Origin: Faecalibacterium sp.
GTDB taxonomy: Bacteria > Bacillota > Clostridia > Oscillospirales > Ruminococcaceae
Assembly (NCBI GenBank): GCA_017483235.1
Contig: JAFULE010000220.1
Coordinates: 1 to 13,219, forward strand
Direction: 5' to 3'
Length of the DNA stretch: 13,219 bases
Every line of letters starts with the position of its first letter. Within the stretch, counting starts at the first letter, position 1. This document shows, one piece after another, positions 1 to 7,295 of the stretch. Under the pieces are notes generated by a model, which saw only the letters and a list, made by a program, of their open reading frames with translations, was not told the origin of the DNA and did no database searches. A program made the translations under genes and the position numbers.

Positions 1-1101
1 GTCGTCGTTCTGATCCTTTACCTCATTATAGGTATGCAGCAGCTTCAGCGTTGTTGGCATATAATAGGTGACAAAACGGCGGGCTTTGCCGGCACTTTCG
101 GGATGTGCTGCCACCCACGCACCAATGGCGCGGCTGGTGGTTTGCATTTTCTGCAGCTGTTCCACTGCCTGCGGGTCGGTCATCAGCCGACATTCGGTGC
201 CAAGAACCCGCGCAAACCGTTCGATTGCTTCGCAGCTTACCTCCCCTTCCTGCGCTTGCTGCGGCTGTACCGGCTGGGGGGCAGGCTGCTGCTTTGCCAG
301 CTGCGCAGTCTGCCATGCCTGCGAAGTAAGATAAAGCTCATCGGTGGTTTCGTCCAGCCAGCCGGTCAGCCAACCTTTGTTCAAATATTTGCGCAGCTCT
401 TTGCGCACCTTGCCCGCCGGACGCTGCAGCGAAGCCGCAAGCTCCGGAACCGAAATGCTGGTGCGCTCACCAATGATCCGTGCATAGGCGCGGATACGCC
501 GGAATGCTTTCAGATTGGCAATTCCGATCAGGGCAGGCCACGCAAACGGAAGTGCCACAACACCGCACAATGCAGCGGCCAGCAGCGCATCGGGGTCCAT
601 GGTGGCAAGCCAGACGATCAGGGTGATCAACGAGCCCAGCAGCAAACCGCCCGCCACAATGCCGCAGGGAATGGTAAGCCCCAGCCCCCACGCCAGACGC
701 TTGCCGCTTTGAGCGCGCAGTGCTTTTACATGTGCCGGCGGCCCCTGTCTTCTGGCACCGGTGCCAAACCGGTGATTTTGCGCCGCCGACTGCTGCCCTT
801 CGGCGTTTTTCTTTTCCATTTCAGCGCGGGCCTGCTTGAGCCCAAGGCTGACCATATCCAGTACGGTACCACCCAGTTCCACAGCGCGATCGCCCAGTTC
901 CTGCCCACGGCCTTCAAAGCCGTGGCGGATGCCATCGGTCACCGATTGGCTCAGCGCCTGCAGCTGCTGTTCCAGCTCACGCTGCAAGGCGGCCTGTTCG
1001 GCAGAAGCTGCCCCGGCATCGGTCTGTCTGGGCCCAGATGTGCCGTTGGACGGCGCACCGTAAAGGGTGGAATAATCAAATTCGTTGCGTTTTTCCTGCA
1101 T
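1..1101 (-). CDS. XpaC-family (5-bromo-4-chloroindolyl phosphate hydrolysis family) membrane protein, C-terminus cut by window edge
   Basis: 367 codons are visible and the frame runs off the left edge without a stop. The N-terminal third is hydrophilic and glutamine- and alanine-rich. Two membrane segments follow at about residues 135-190, then a winged-helix-like stretch at about 205-260 (YARIIGERTSISVPELAASL), a Q/P-rich linker, and a C-terminal part with RFVTYYMPTTLKLLHTY near residue 345. That last motif is what I recognise from the XpaC family (PF10112). The family name comes from an old indicator-dye phenotype and the real role is unknown; members often sit beside TelA-type toxic-anion-resistance genes, which would lie outside this window. 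The ATG at 1101 is the first start codon after an in-frame stop, which is the stop of the upstream FAD gene 15 bases away. The ribosome site is weak (AAGCTGG), which fits translation coupled to the upstream gene. Family is fairly sure, function is not. Confidence 0.8.
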   Translation of the reverse strand, partial: MQEKRNEFDYSTLYGAPSNGTSGPRQTDAGAASAEQAALQRELEQQLQALSQSVTDGIRHGFEGRGQELGDRAVELGGTVLDMVSLGLKQARAEMEKKNAEGQQSAAQNHRFGTGARRQGPPAHVKALRAQSGKRLAWGLGLTIPCGIVAGGLLLGSLITLIVWLATMDPDALLAAALCGVVALPFAWPALIGIANLKAFRRIRAYARIIGERTSISVPELAASLQRPAGKVRKELRKYLNKGWLTGWLDETTDELYLTSQAWQTAQLAKQQPAPQPVQPQQAQEGEVSCEAIERFARVLGTECRLMTDPQAVEQLQKMQTTSRAIGAWVAAHPESAGKARRFVTYYMPTTLKLLHTYNEVKDQNDD

Positions 1102-1116
1102 TGTTACAAACCAGCT

Positions 1117-2715
1117 TTACTGTTGTTGCTGCGGGTTATACTGCTCGCAGATCATTTTAGCCACACGCAGGCCATCCACGGCCGCGCTCATAATACCGCC
1201 GGCATACCCGGCGCCCTCGCCGCAGGGGTAAAGCCCCCGCAGCTGTATACTTTGCAGATCCTCGCCGCGGGGCAGCCGAACCGGGCTGCTGGTGCGGATC
1301 TCGAGGCCGGTCAAAATTGCATCCGGCCCAGTATAGCCGGCAATTTTACGCTCATAAGCACGCAGGCCGGAACGCAGGGTATCGGCCAGTTCGTCGGGCA
1401 GCAGTGCCCCCAGATCTGCCGCACACACACCGCGGTCGTAGGTGGGCTGCACCGCACCGATCTTCAGCTGGCCGGTGCCGTCCAGAAAGCTGCGCACATT
1501 TTCAGCCGGCGCACCGTACAATCCGGCAGCCTTGCCGGCTTCGAAAGCACGGTATTCCAGCATACGCTGGAACTCAATGGCCTTACGTGGATCCTGCCCG
1601 AAGTCGGCGCCATCCACACTGACAACAACCGCTGCATTGGCGTTTTTGCCGTCGCGGGCGTGGTAACTCATGCCGTTGGTGACAACGTGGCCGGTTTCGC
1701 TGGCCGATGCCACCACCTGACCGCCCGGACACATACAGAAGGTGTACACACAGCGCTTGCCCACATGCTGGCTGAGCTGATACTCGCCGCGGGGCAGCGC
1801 CGGGTGCCCGGCCGCCTCGTGATACAACGAGCGCTCGATTTCGGATTGCAGATGCTCGGCACGGAAGCCAACGCTGAACGGCTTACAGGACAGCTGCAGC
1901 CCCGCCTGCATCAGCATCTGGAAGGTATCGCGGGCCGAATGACCCACCGCAAGCACCAAAGCTTCGCAGGCAATCTCCCCTTTTGTGGTCTGAATGCCGG
2001 TCAAAACGCCATTCTGCATCTTCAGGCCAGTAAGCTTTGTGTCAAACCACACTTCGCCCCCCAGTGCCTGAATCTCGCGCCGGATGGATGCGATCACCCC
2101 GCGCAGCAGATCGGTGCCCACATGGGGCTTCTGCTTCCATGCAATTTCGGCCGGGGCGCCATGCTGCAGCAGCACATCGGTGACAAAGCCACACAGCTCA
2201 TCCCCAATGCGGGTGGTCAGTTTGCCATCCGAAAAAGTGCCTGCGCCGCCTTCGCCAAACTGAATGTTGGCGTTTTCGTCCAGCTGGCCGGTGGCAGAAA
2301 AATGCTGCACCGCCTGCACGCGGCGCGAAAGTTCGGGGCCGCGCTCCAGAACCAACGGGCGGAAGCCCTGTCGGGCCAAAAGAAGTGCACTGAACAGGCC
2401 AGCCGGGCCAAGGCCGCACACCACAGGCCGATGGGGCAGCGGTGCAGCACCGTTTTTGACCACAAAAACCGGCTGTTCTTTTATAGCAACGCAGGGCGAA
2501 GCACCCGCATAGCGCAGTGCTTCACCCTCTTCGTTGAGCGATATCGCAACGGTATAGACCAGGCTGGGCTTGCCATGCCGGGCATCTACCGAAAGCTTTG
2601 ACACCCCGCATGCCGCCACCTTGCGGCGCGGCACGCGGGCAATGCGCAAAGCCTGTTCGTATGCATCCTGTTCCGAAGCGGACAGGGGCAAGCGGATATT
2701 TCGTACCAGTAACAT
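1117..2715 (-). CDS. FAD-dependent oxidoreductase of the COG2509 type
   Basis: 532 residues, complete. About 95 residues precede the nucleotide-binding fold, as is usual in this family. The FAD-binding glycine motif is GLGPAG at 101-106, followed by the acidic LERG near 124. The family signature GEGGAGTFSDGKL lies at 154-166, and the C-terminal FAD-contact region (GEGAGYAGGIMSAAVDGLRVA) is near 503-523. This combination matches the uncharacterised FAD-dependent dehydrogenase family COG2509; substrate and partner are unknown. It starts 12 bases after the cdaR stop, with a purine-rich but imperfect ribosome site (GAGAGAAAAG), and ends 15 bases before the XpaC-family gene, so it belongs to the cdaA operon. 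A gene of this family beside ybbR/cdaR is, as far as I recall, common in Clostridia, but what it contributes to c-di-AMP or envelope biology is unknown. Confidence 0.87.
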   Translation of the reverse strand: MLLVRNIRLPLSASEQDAYEQALRIARVPRRKVAACGVSKLSVDARHGKPSLVYTVAISLNEEGEALRYAGASPCVAIKEQPVFVVKNGAAPLPHRPVVCGLGPAGLFSALLLARQGFRPLVLERGPELSRRVQAVQHFSATGQLDENANIQFGEGGAGTFSDGKLTTRIGDELCGFVTDVLLQHGAPAEIAWKQKPHVGTDLLRGVIASIRREIQALGGEVWFDTKLTGLKMQNGVLTGIQTTKGEIACEALVLAVGHSARDTFQMLMQAGLQLSCKPFSVGFRAEHLQSEIERSLYHEAAGHPALPRGEYQLSQHVGKRCVYTFCMCPGGQVVASASETGHVVTNGMSYHARDGKNANAAVVVSVDGADFGQDPRKAIEFQRMLEYRAFEAGKAAGLYGAPAENVRSFLDGTGQLKIGAVQPTYDRGVCAADLGALLPDELADTLRSGLRAYERKIAGYTGPDAILTGLEIRTSSPVRLPRGEDLQSIQLRGLYPCGEGAGYAGGIMSAAVDGLRVAKMICEQYNPQQQQ

Positions 2716-2727
2716 CTTTTCTCTCGA

Positions 2728-4047
2728 TCAGCCGTTGCTTTCGATCTTGCACTGTACCGTATAGGTGCCAACGGCAAACACCTGCGGGGCGCTCGGCACA
2801 TAAATGCTGACCGCAATGTTCTGCTGCCCCACCACAAGGGACAGATCGTCGATATCAATGCGTGCCACCACGCTTTGGGCAGTCAGGCCTTCCAACACGT
2901 CGGGCGGGCCATACAGCTCTACATTGTGGATGCGTTCGCTTTCCACCGCAATGGTATACCCACTGGGCAGGTTGATCACTTCCACGGCTGTATCGGCCGG
3001 CAGATTCAAGGTCTTGGTGGACAGGCCGCTGCAGTCAAAGCTGACGTTGATGCGCTTGAGGTTTTCCTGGCTGACAATGCCGTTGGGCAAAGTGACCGGC
3101 AGCTCGTACACCTTATCCAACGCAAAGGTGGACAGGTCGATGGTGCCAACCGCCATTTCGCCCAACCGGTCTACCACATCGGCAGGGCCGGCCACCCGCA
3201 GCGATTCCTGACTGAGGGAATACTTCAGCACCGATTCGTCAAAGCCCAGCGGCTTATTGACAAAACTGATGGAAATGGGCATTTCGGCCAGTTTGTAAAC
3301 CGTAAGGCTTACCTCGGCTTCGTTTACATCCGAAGTCGTGTAGGTAAAGGGCACTTCATGCCCTTCTTCATCCAGATACTTCAAAGGAACCCGAACCTGG
3401 GTGTTGCCCTGCAGCTTACCATCCACGTCAAACTCGGCAACTACGGTTTTGATCTTTTCCAGTTCGCCCACCGGGCCGGTCAGGTTCACCTCGCCGGGCA
3501 AAGCCACGGCACGGTTCAGAATGTAGCCCTCCTCGATGGTGACATTGCGGGTGGCAACCGTGATGGGCAGTTTCAGATCGCCCACCGTGTCAAAAATAAC
3601 GTTTACTGTGCTGTTTTCTTTTTTCAACGAAACATCAATGGCATTGCTACCCGATGCAGTGCAGCGCACATTCAGCCGCAGCTTCATTTCGCCGCTGCCC
3701 TTAACCGAAGAGTAGTCGGGATAAACAATAAAATCATCTTTGCTCAGGTTGCCGATCAGATAACCGTCGCCCGAAGCCACAACACTGACCGTGTATTCCG
3801 GCTGGTTGACAATGGAAAGCCCCTGTTGGGTATAGCTGACCGAACCGTAGGAGAAATCCACCGGGATATTGGTAATGGTCTGCACAGTGTTGGTCTGGAT
3901 GACCATGGTCACATACATCCAGGCAAACAAGGCCAGTACCAGCGAGATGGCAAAGCGGGCGCGGTTATTGTCCAGAAGGGTGGCAACACGAAGCTGCTGG
4001 GTGGGCTTTTTTTCGCCCCCGGCAGAGTTTACAGGCTGCTTGTTCAT
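2728..4047 (-). CDS. cdaR: CdaR/YbbR-domain protein, membrane-anchored partner of diadenylate cyclase
   Basis: 439 residues. A short cytoplasmic N-terminus is followed by one membrane segment at about 32-51 (ISLVLALFAWMYVTMVI). A long extracytoplasmic part follows, which can be divided into about four YbbR-type beta repeats (roughly 55-140, 145-230, 235-325 and 330-430). The first repeat starts with the typical TITNIPVDF. In Firmicutes CdaR binds the membrane cyclase CdaA and tunes c-di-AMP output. Its ATG overlaps the cdaA stop as ATGA (4 bases), which points to translational coupling and supports the pairing. The stop lies 12 bases before the FAD gene. The domain type, topology and neighbour all agree, so the call is strong; which way it acts on CdaA here cannot be read from sequence. 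Confidence 0.93.
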   Translation of the reverse strand: MNKQPVNSAGGEKKPTQQLRVATLLDNNRARFAISLVLALFAWMYVTMVIQTNTVQTITNIPVDFSYGSVSYTQQGLSIVNQPEYTVSVVASGDGYLIGNLSKDDFIVYPDYSSVKGSGEMKLRLNVRCTASGSNAIDVSLKKENSTVNVIFDTVGDLKLPITVATRNVTIEEGYILNRAVALPGEVNLTGPVGELEKIKTVVAEFDVDGKLQGNTQVRVPLKYLDEEGHEVPFTYTTSDVNEAEVSLTVYKLAEMPISISFVNKPLGFDESVLKYSLSQESLRVAGPADVVDRLGEMAVGTIDLSTFALDKVYELPVTLPNGIVSQENLKRINVSFDCSGLSTKTLNLPADTAVEVINLPSGYTIAVESERIHNVELYGPPDVLEGLTAQSVVARIDIDDLSLVVGQQNIAVSIYVPSAPQVFAVGTYTVQCKIESNG

Positions 4048-4973
4048 TCGGCAGTCGCCTCCTCTCCCTTTTCTTCCGCATGTTCCTCCGTTTCGGGCGG
4101 CGGATTGAACAGCTTTTTCAGCTTGGTCCAGGTATCCTCGGCCGGATTCTGTTTGGACTTGGCAGGCGCCTGTTCCTTGGGCAGAACATCATCCAACAAA
4201 CGGGTATACAGCGCCTGACGGTCGAAATGGCGGATAAGAACACCGTTTTTGGCCACCGAAATGATGCCGGTTTCCTCGCTGACCACAATGGCAATGGCGT
4301 CTGAGTTTTCGGCAATGCCCAGCGCAGCACGATGGCGGGTGCCCATATCCTTGCCAAAGTCCAGGTTGTTGGAAAGAGGCAGCACACAGCCGGCCGCCTT
4401 GATCATACCGGCCTGAATTACCACGGCACCGTCATGCAGCGGGGTGCCCTCGTAAAAAATGGTGCCCAGCACTTCGGGGTTGACCTCGCTGTTTACCGGG
4501 GTGCCGGTGCGGACGATCTCGGACAGGTTGGTGCGGCGTTCCAGCACGATCAGCGCGCCGGTGCGGTTTTCGCTCAGTCGCTCAGCAGCATCGCAGATGG
4601 CAATGATGGCACTGCGCCAACGACCGCGCAGACTGGGGTCGTTATGCCGGTTGTGGAACAGCTTTGCCGCCCACTGGTCGGTTTGGCCCATCTTTTCCAG
4701 TGCGCGCCGGATCTCGGGCTGGAATACGATGACCAGCGACAGCACACCGACCGACAGAATGTTGTTCAGCAGCCACAGCACGGTACGCATTTTCAGCACG
4801 CCCGCAACGATATAAAAGCCCATGATCAGCATAAAACCCTTGGCCAGCTGACCGGCACGGGTACGATTGATAAAGCCAAGCAGCAGATAGATGACCGCTG
4901 CAATGATCAGCACGTCTGCAAGGTCTGCCAGTTTAAACGTTTGGAAGTTTGCCAGAATCTGGTTCCAACTCAT
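4044..4973 (-). CDS. cdaA: Diadenylate cyclase CdaA (c-di-AMP synthase)
   Basis: 309 residues. The enzyme makes the second messenger c-di-AMP from two ATP at the membrane. Three membrane segments lie in the first 85 residues, then a DAC (DisA_N) catalytic domain with the two diagnostic motifs: D181-G182-A183 in HDGAVV and R213-H214-R215 in GTRHRAALG. SEETG follows near residue 232. The last 40 residues are a charged E/K/P-rich tail. An in-frame ATG 13 codons upstream (at 5012) is less likely, because an AAAGGAG ribosome site sits 9 bases before the ATG at 4973 and MSWNQ is a typical family start. The gene leads the operon cdaA-cdaR-FAD protein-XpaC family and has a good promoter at 5058-5086. 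In many Firmicutes glmM follows cdaR; it is not in this window. Confidence 0.95.
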   Translation of the reverse strand: MSWNQILANFQTFKLADLADVLIIAAVIYLLLGFINRTRAGQLAKGFMLIMGFYIVAGVLKMRTVLWLLNNILSVGVLSLVIVFQPEIRRALEKMGQTDQWAAKLFHNRHNDPSLRGRWRSAIIAICDAAERLSENRTGALIVLERRTNLSEIVRTGTPVNSEVNPEVLGTIFYEGTPLHDGAVVIQAGMIKAAGCVLPLSNNLDFGKDMGTRHRAALGIAENSDAIAIVVSEETGIISVAKNGVLIRHFDRQALYTRLLDDVLPKEQAPAKSKQNPAEDTWTKLKKLFNPPPETEEHAEEKGEEATAE

Positions 4974-5057
4974 AACCGCAAACTCCTTTCCAGTCAAAAT
5001 TGATAACCCCATCCACTCTTTTTACAGCGGCTGGAGAAAACACAAATCAATAGAATA

Positions 5058-5086
5058 AGTATAGCACAACCGGTTGCGCCTTGGAA
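5058..5086 (-). promoter_or_regulatory. SigA-type promoter of the cdaA operon
   Basis: On the minus strand an extended -10 (TGC then TATACT, 5058-5063) lies 17 bases from a weak -35 (TTCCAA, 5081-5086). The predicted transcript would have a leader of about 75 bases before the cdaA ATG. The strong extended -10 compensates for the poor -35 (3 of 6 matches). Confidence 0.6.
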
Positions 5087-5122
5087 AGATTTTGAAACGG
5101 GTTATCCCCTGTTTTTCACAAT

Positions 5123-6283
5123 TCAGGCCCGCTCGATCAGTGCCACTGCATGGGCCGCAATGCCAAGACCTTCGCCGGTAAAGCCCAGCTTTTCTTCGGT
5201 GGTGGCCTTCAGGCCGATCTGGTTTACCTCCACCCCAAAGGCGGCGGCAATGTTGGCGCGCATGGTGTCGATATGGGGAGCCAGCTTGGGTTTCTGGCAC
5301 AGGATGGTGGCATCGATGTTTTCCACCCGCCAGCCCTCGGCTTTCAGCAGATCCGCCACGCGCCGGGCCAGCAGCAAGCTGTCAGCCCCGGCATAGTTGG
5401 GGTCGTTATCCGGGAACAAGCGGCCAATGTCCTTCATGGCTGCCGCCCCCAGCACCGCATCCATGATCGCATGGGCCAGCACATCGGCATCCGAATGGCC
5501 CAACAACCCCTTTTCGTACGGGATGTCGACGCCGCCCAGAATCAGCTTGCGGCCTTCGACCAGACGGTGTACATCATATCCATGTCCAATTCGCATTGTT
5601 TTCTCCTTTTCTGCGCAGGGCAGGTCTTCTTTTGTGGTGATCTTGATGTTGGCGTAATCGCCCATGGTCAGCACAACCGGGCGGCCGGCCAGCTCAAACA
5701 AACTGCAGTCGTCGGTAACAAGCCGGGCCGTTTCTTCGTCCATTTCGTCCAGTACCTGCAGGTACACCGCCCGGTCAAAGCACTGCGGAGTCTGAACCGC
5801 ATACAGGGTGGAACGATCGGGCGTGGCACTTACCACACAGCCTTCCGGAACGGTTTTTCCATCACCGCGGACAGCCTGCTTGACCGTATCTTTCACCGGC
5901 ACTGCGGGGGCTGCGGCACCGCACTGTTTTGCGGCCTGCAGTGCCTGCTCGATCACCTGTTCACTGACAAAAGGCCGGGCCGCATCGTGGATAGCAACCA
6001 GCGTGCCACGTGCCGCGCGCACACCGTTTGCCGCGCTTTGGGCGCGGGTTGCGCCGCCGGCCACCACCTGCACCGGCTTTGTACAGCCCTGCGCCGCCCG
6101 ACACACAAAGTCGTGATTTGCACCGGCCACCAATACCAGTTCGTCCACAGCCGGGCAGCGATCGAATGCACGGATACTTTGCTGCAGTACGGTGATGCCG
6201 CCCAAATCAAAGGAAAGCTTGTCAAACCCCATCCGGGTAGACGAGCCGGCCGCGACCAACACCGCTGTTACACCTGTATGCAT
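5123..6283 (-). CDS. ispDF: Bifunctional IspD-IspF: MEP cytidylyltransferase fused to MEcPP synthase
   Basis: 386 residues covering two steps of the non-mevalonate isoprenoid pathway. The IspD half (1-229) adds CMP to MEP: nucleotide-binding AAGSSTRMG at 11-19 with K22, GGATR at 76-80, HDAARPFV at 99-106, TPQ at 165-167 and TDD at 190-192. The IspF half (230-386) cyclises CDP-ME-2-phosphate to MEcPP: GHGYDVH with metal ligands D237 and H239, HSDADVLAH with H271, and TGEGLG near the end. Each half is close to the length of the usual stand-alone enzyme, and the linker is only a few residues. The ATG at 6283 has AAAGGAGG 5 bases upstream; the longer open frame beyond it is ignored. IspE, which acts between the two steps, is not in the window. 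M230 has its own ribosome site (separate entry). Confidence 0.95.
   Translation of the reverse strand: MHTGVTAVLVAAGSSTRMGFDKLSFDLGGITVLQQSIRAFDRCPAVDELVLVAGANHDFVCRAAQGCTKPVQVVAGGATRAQSAANGVRAARGTLVAIHDAARPFVSEQVIEQALQAAKQCGAAAPAVPVKDTVKQAVRGDGKTVPEGCVVSATPDRSTLYAVQTPQCFDRAVYLQVLDEMDEETARLVTDDCSLFELAGRPVVLTMGDYANIKITTKEDLPCAEKEKTMRIGHGYDVHRLVEGRKLILGGVDIPYEKGLLGHSDADVLAHAIMDAVLGAAAMKDIGRLFPDNDPNYAGADSLLLARRVADLLKAEGWRVENIDATILCQKPKLAPHIDTMRANIAAAFGVEVNQIGLKATTEEKLGFTGEGLGIAAHAVALIERA
5594..5610 (-). promoter_or_regulatory. Internal ribosome site and ATG at the start of the IspF half
   Basis: Inside the fused ispDF frame, AAAAGGAG (5603-5610) stands 6 bases before the in-frame ATG (5594-5596) that encodes M230, where stand-alone IspF proteins begin (MRIGHGYDVH). 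This could allow separate IspF to be made, or be a relic of two formerly separate genes. Confidence 0.6.
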
Positions 6284-6341
6284 GGCACCCTCCTTTGCAG
6301 GGCAAACTCTGCCCCAGCATAATGATTCATCTTCAAATTTT

Positions 6342-6370
6342 ATTATAGCGCACCTTGCCAGAAAAATCCA
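6342..6370 (-). promoter_or_regulatory. Probable promoter of ispDF
   Basis: A perfect -10 TATAAT (6342-6347, minus strand) stands about 60 bases before the ispDF start. With a 17-base spacer the -35 is TGGATT (6365-6370), only 3 of 6 matches, so the -10 is the main evidence. The promoter lies downstream of the terminator at 6449-6482, which makes ispDF a separate transcription unit. Confidence 0.5.
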
Positions 6371-6418
6371 CACACAGCGGGCCAATCACCGAAGAAAAAA
6401 ACGCTTTACAGCCGAGAA

Positions 6419-6433
6419 GTAAAGCCACTTTAC
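6419..6433. repeat. Short inverted repeat GTAAAG-CCA-CTTTAC upstream of ispDF
   Basis: A perfect 6-base inverted repeat with a 3-base centre lies between the upstream terminator and the ispDF promoter. It could be an operator half-site pair or chance in an AT-richer stretch; nothing else supports a role. Confidence 0.3.
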
Positions 6434-6448
6434 AATACGAAGTATCGT

Positions 6449-6482
6449 TAAAAAAAGCAGGGTGTGTTCATTCACCCTGCTT
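6449..6482 (-). terminator. Rho-independent terminator after the chimeric regulator gene
   Basis: A perfect 10-base stem (AAGCAGGGTG at 6455-6464 with CACCCTGCTT at 6473-6482), an 8-base loop and, on the minus strand, a run of seven to eight T. It lies about 20 bases after the stop of the gene at 6502-7161. Confidence 0.85.
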
Positions 6483-6501
6483 GTCGTATGAATTTTGTGG
6501 A

Positions 6502-7161
6502 TCATCCGGGGTTATAGGTGCAAAGGGCCTGCTGCAGCGAGTCGAGCCATTCGGGAACTGCCAATTCGCCGGTGGTCTGATCCAAGGTCCACAAAAGGGT
6601 CGGCTGCATAAAACCGATCCTCCCCTGTTCAAACGGGTGACCTTTCAGCACTAACTGATACCGGGTGCCGTAATGGCGCACGGTAAGGGTGACACTGCAG
6701 TACATAAAACCGTCTTCTTCCTGTGCAGCTTCCACACTGGAAACGGCTTTTTCCAACGTAAGCCCGTAGGTTTGTTCCACTGCCTGCAGCTGCTGCAGCA
6801 TTTGCTGGGCCGAAAGCGGCCCATTGGGGAACACACCACCGTAATAGAAATATTTTTCCATGCCCTGCACATCGCCCTGAATAGCCGCATCCATTGCTTT
6901 TTGGGCATTGCGCCAGCTGGAAAAGCTGGCAAGGGTGTACCCTTCGCCTGCAAGGCTGCCCATGGTCAGCCAGCCCAGCGCCGAGGCAAAACGAACCACC
7001 GTGGACTCGCTCACGCCCACGCTCTCCCCCAGGCGGCTGGCTGTCATGAATACCGCCTTGTCATAATGATCCACAATATATTGGGCAATCCTCCGATGGC
7101 CCTTACTCAAGCGCTTACCCGACTGGTTCAGCCGCTCGATCATATCCTGCATTTCCTGCAT
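6502..7161 (-). CDS. Chimeric protein: RpiR-type HTH domain joined to the outer domain of the interrupted anti-sigma factor
   Basis: 219 residues. Residues 1-63 are the N-terminal HTH of the RpiR/MurR family (PF01418): LSKGHRRIAQYIVDHYDKA, then ASRLGESVGVSESTVVRFAS. A normal RpiR protein would continue with a GYxxL-type sequence, further helices and a sugar-phosphate-binding SIS domain. Here it changes abruptly after ALG (G63) to WLTMGSLAGEGYTLASF and 156 residues with no SIS motif. That part joins in frame to the membrane segment of the truncated anti-sigma factor at 7296-7583, and I read it as that protein's former extracytoplasmic domain (evidence in the entry for 6974-7305). The ATG at 7161 has AAGGAAGG upstream, and the gene has its own promoter and terminator, so it can be expressed. 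It has no signal peptide or membrane segment, so the old outer domain would now be cytoplasmic. Function unknown. A non-functional by-product or an assembly error is possible. Confidence 0.75.
   Translation of the reverse strand: MQEMQDMIERLNQSGKRLSKGHRRIAQYIVDHYDKAVFMTASRLGESVGVSESTVVRFASALGWLTMGSLAGEGYTLASFSSWRNAQKAMDAAIQGDVQGMEKYFYYGGVFPNGPLSAQQMLQQLQAVEQTYGLTLEKAVSSVEAAQEEDGFMYCSVTLTVRHYGTRYQLVLKGHPFEQGRIGFMQPTLLWTLDQTTGELAVPEWLDSLQQALCTYNPG
6974..6980. repeat. Direct repeat CCCAGCG, joint 1 of the inserted segment
   Basis: Seven bases identical to 7306-7312. On the minus strand it reads CGCTGGG and encodes part of ALG in the RpiR-type HTH, immediately before the sequence switches to the anti-sigma outer domain. 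Confidence 0.7.
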
Positions 7162-7216
7162 AACTCTACCTTCCTTGGCGTTCGTTTCCTTCAAAAAATT
7201 CAAGAACGCAGGACAT

Positions 7217-7245
7217 ATTATACGGTAATGCCGGGAATTTTGCAA
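7217..7245 (-). promoter_or_regulatory. SigA-type promoter of the chimeric regulator
   Basis: Minus strand: -35 TTGCAA (7240-7245), 17-base spacer, perfect -10 TATAAT (7217-7222). The leader to the ATG at 7161 is about 50 bases and includes AAGGAAGG. The promoter lies inside the inserted segment, so it arrived with the rpiR fragment. Confidence 0.8.
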
Positions 7246-7259
7246 GCCCGAATTGCAAA
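7239..7259. promoter_or_regulatory. Palindromic operator-like site over the -35 box
   Basis: Perfect inverted repeat TTTGCAA (7239-7245), 7-base centre, TTGCAAA (7253-7259). It overlaps the -35 of the chimeric regulator's promoter. The arm spacing suits a dimeric HTH repressor, so autoregulation by the original RpiR-type protein is a fair inference. Confidence 0.55.
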
Positions 7260-7295
7260 TGATGCATTTTCCTGCAATCTGCTGCATCTTATGGA

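Noticed and set aside
34..2601. Plus-strand open frame of 855 codons
   Set aside because: It is codon-aligned with the two minus-strand genes below it (XpaC family and FAD protein). An aligned antisense frame stays open when the real genes avoid TTA, CTA and TCA codons, as GC-rich genes do. The translation shows no domain, while the minus strand shows clear families.
2875..4218. Plus-strand open frame of 447 codons over cdaR
   Set aside because: Antisense shadow in the codon-aligned register of cdaR, with no ribosome site or recognisable domain.
5095..5112. Weak hairpin AAACGGG / CCC(bulge)GTTT just after ispDF as a terminator
   Set aside because: Short stem with a bulge and only an interrupted T tract; too weak to call. 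Read-through of ispDF into cdaA remains possible.
5150..6322. Plus-strand open frame of 390 codons over ispDF
   Set aside because: Aligned antisense shadow of a gene with every catalytic motif in place.
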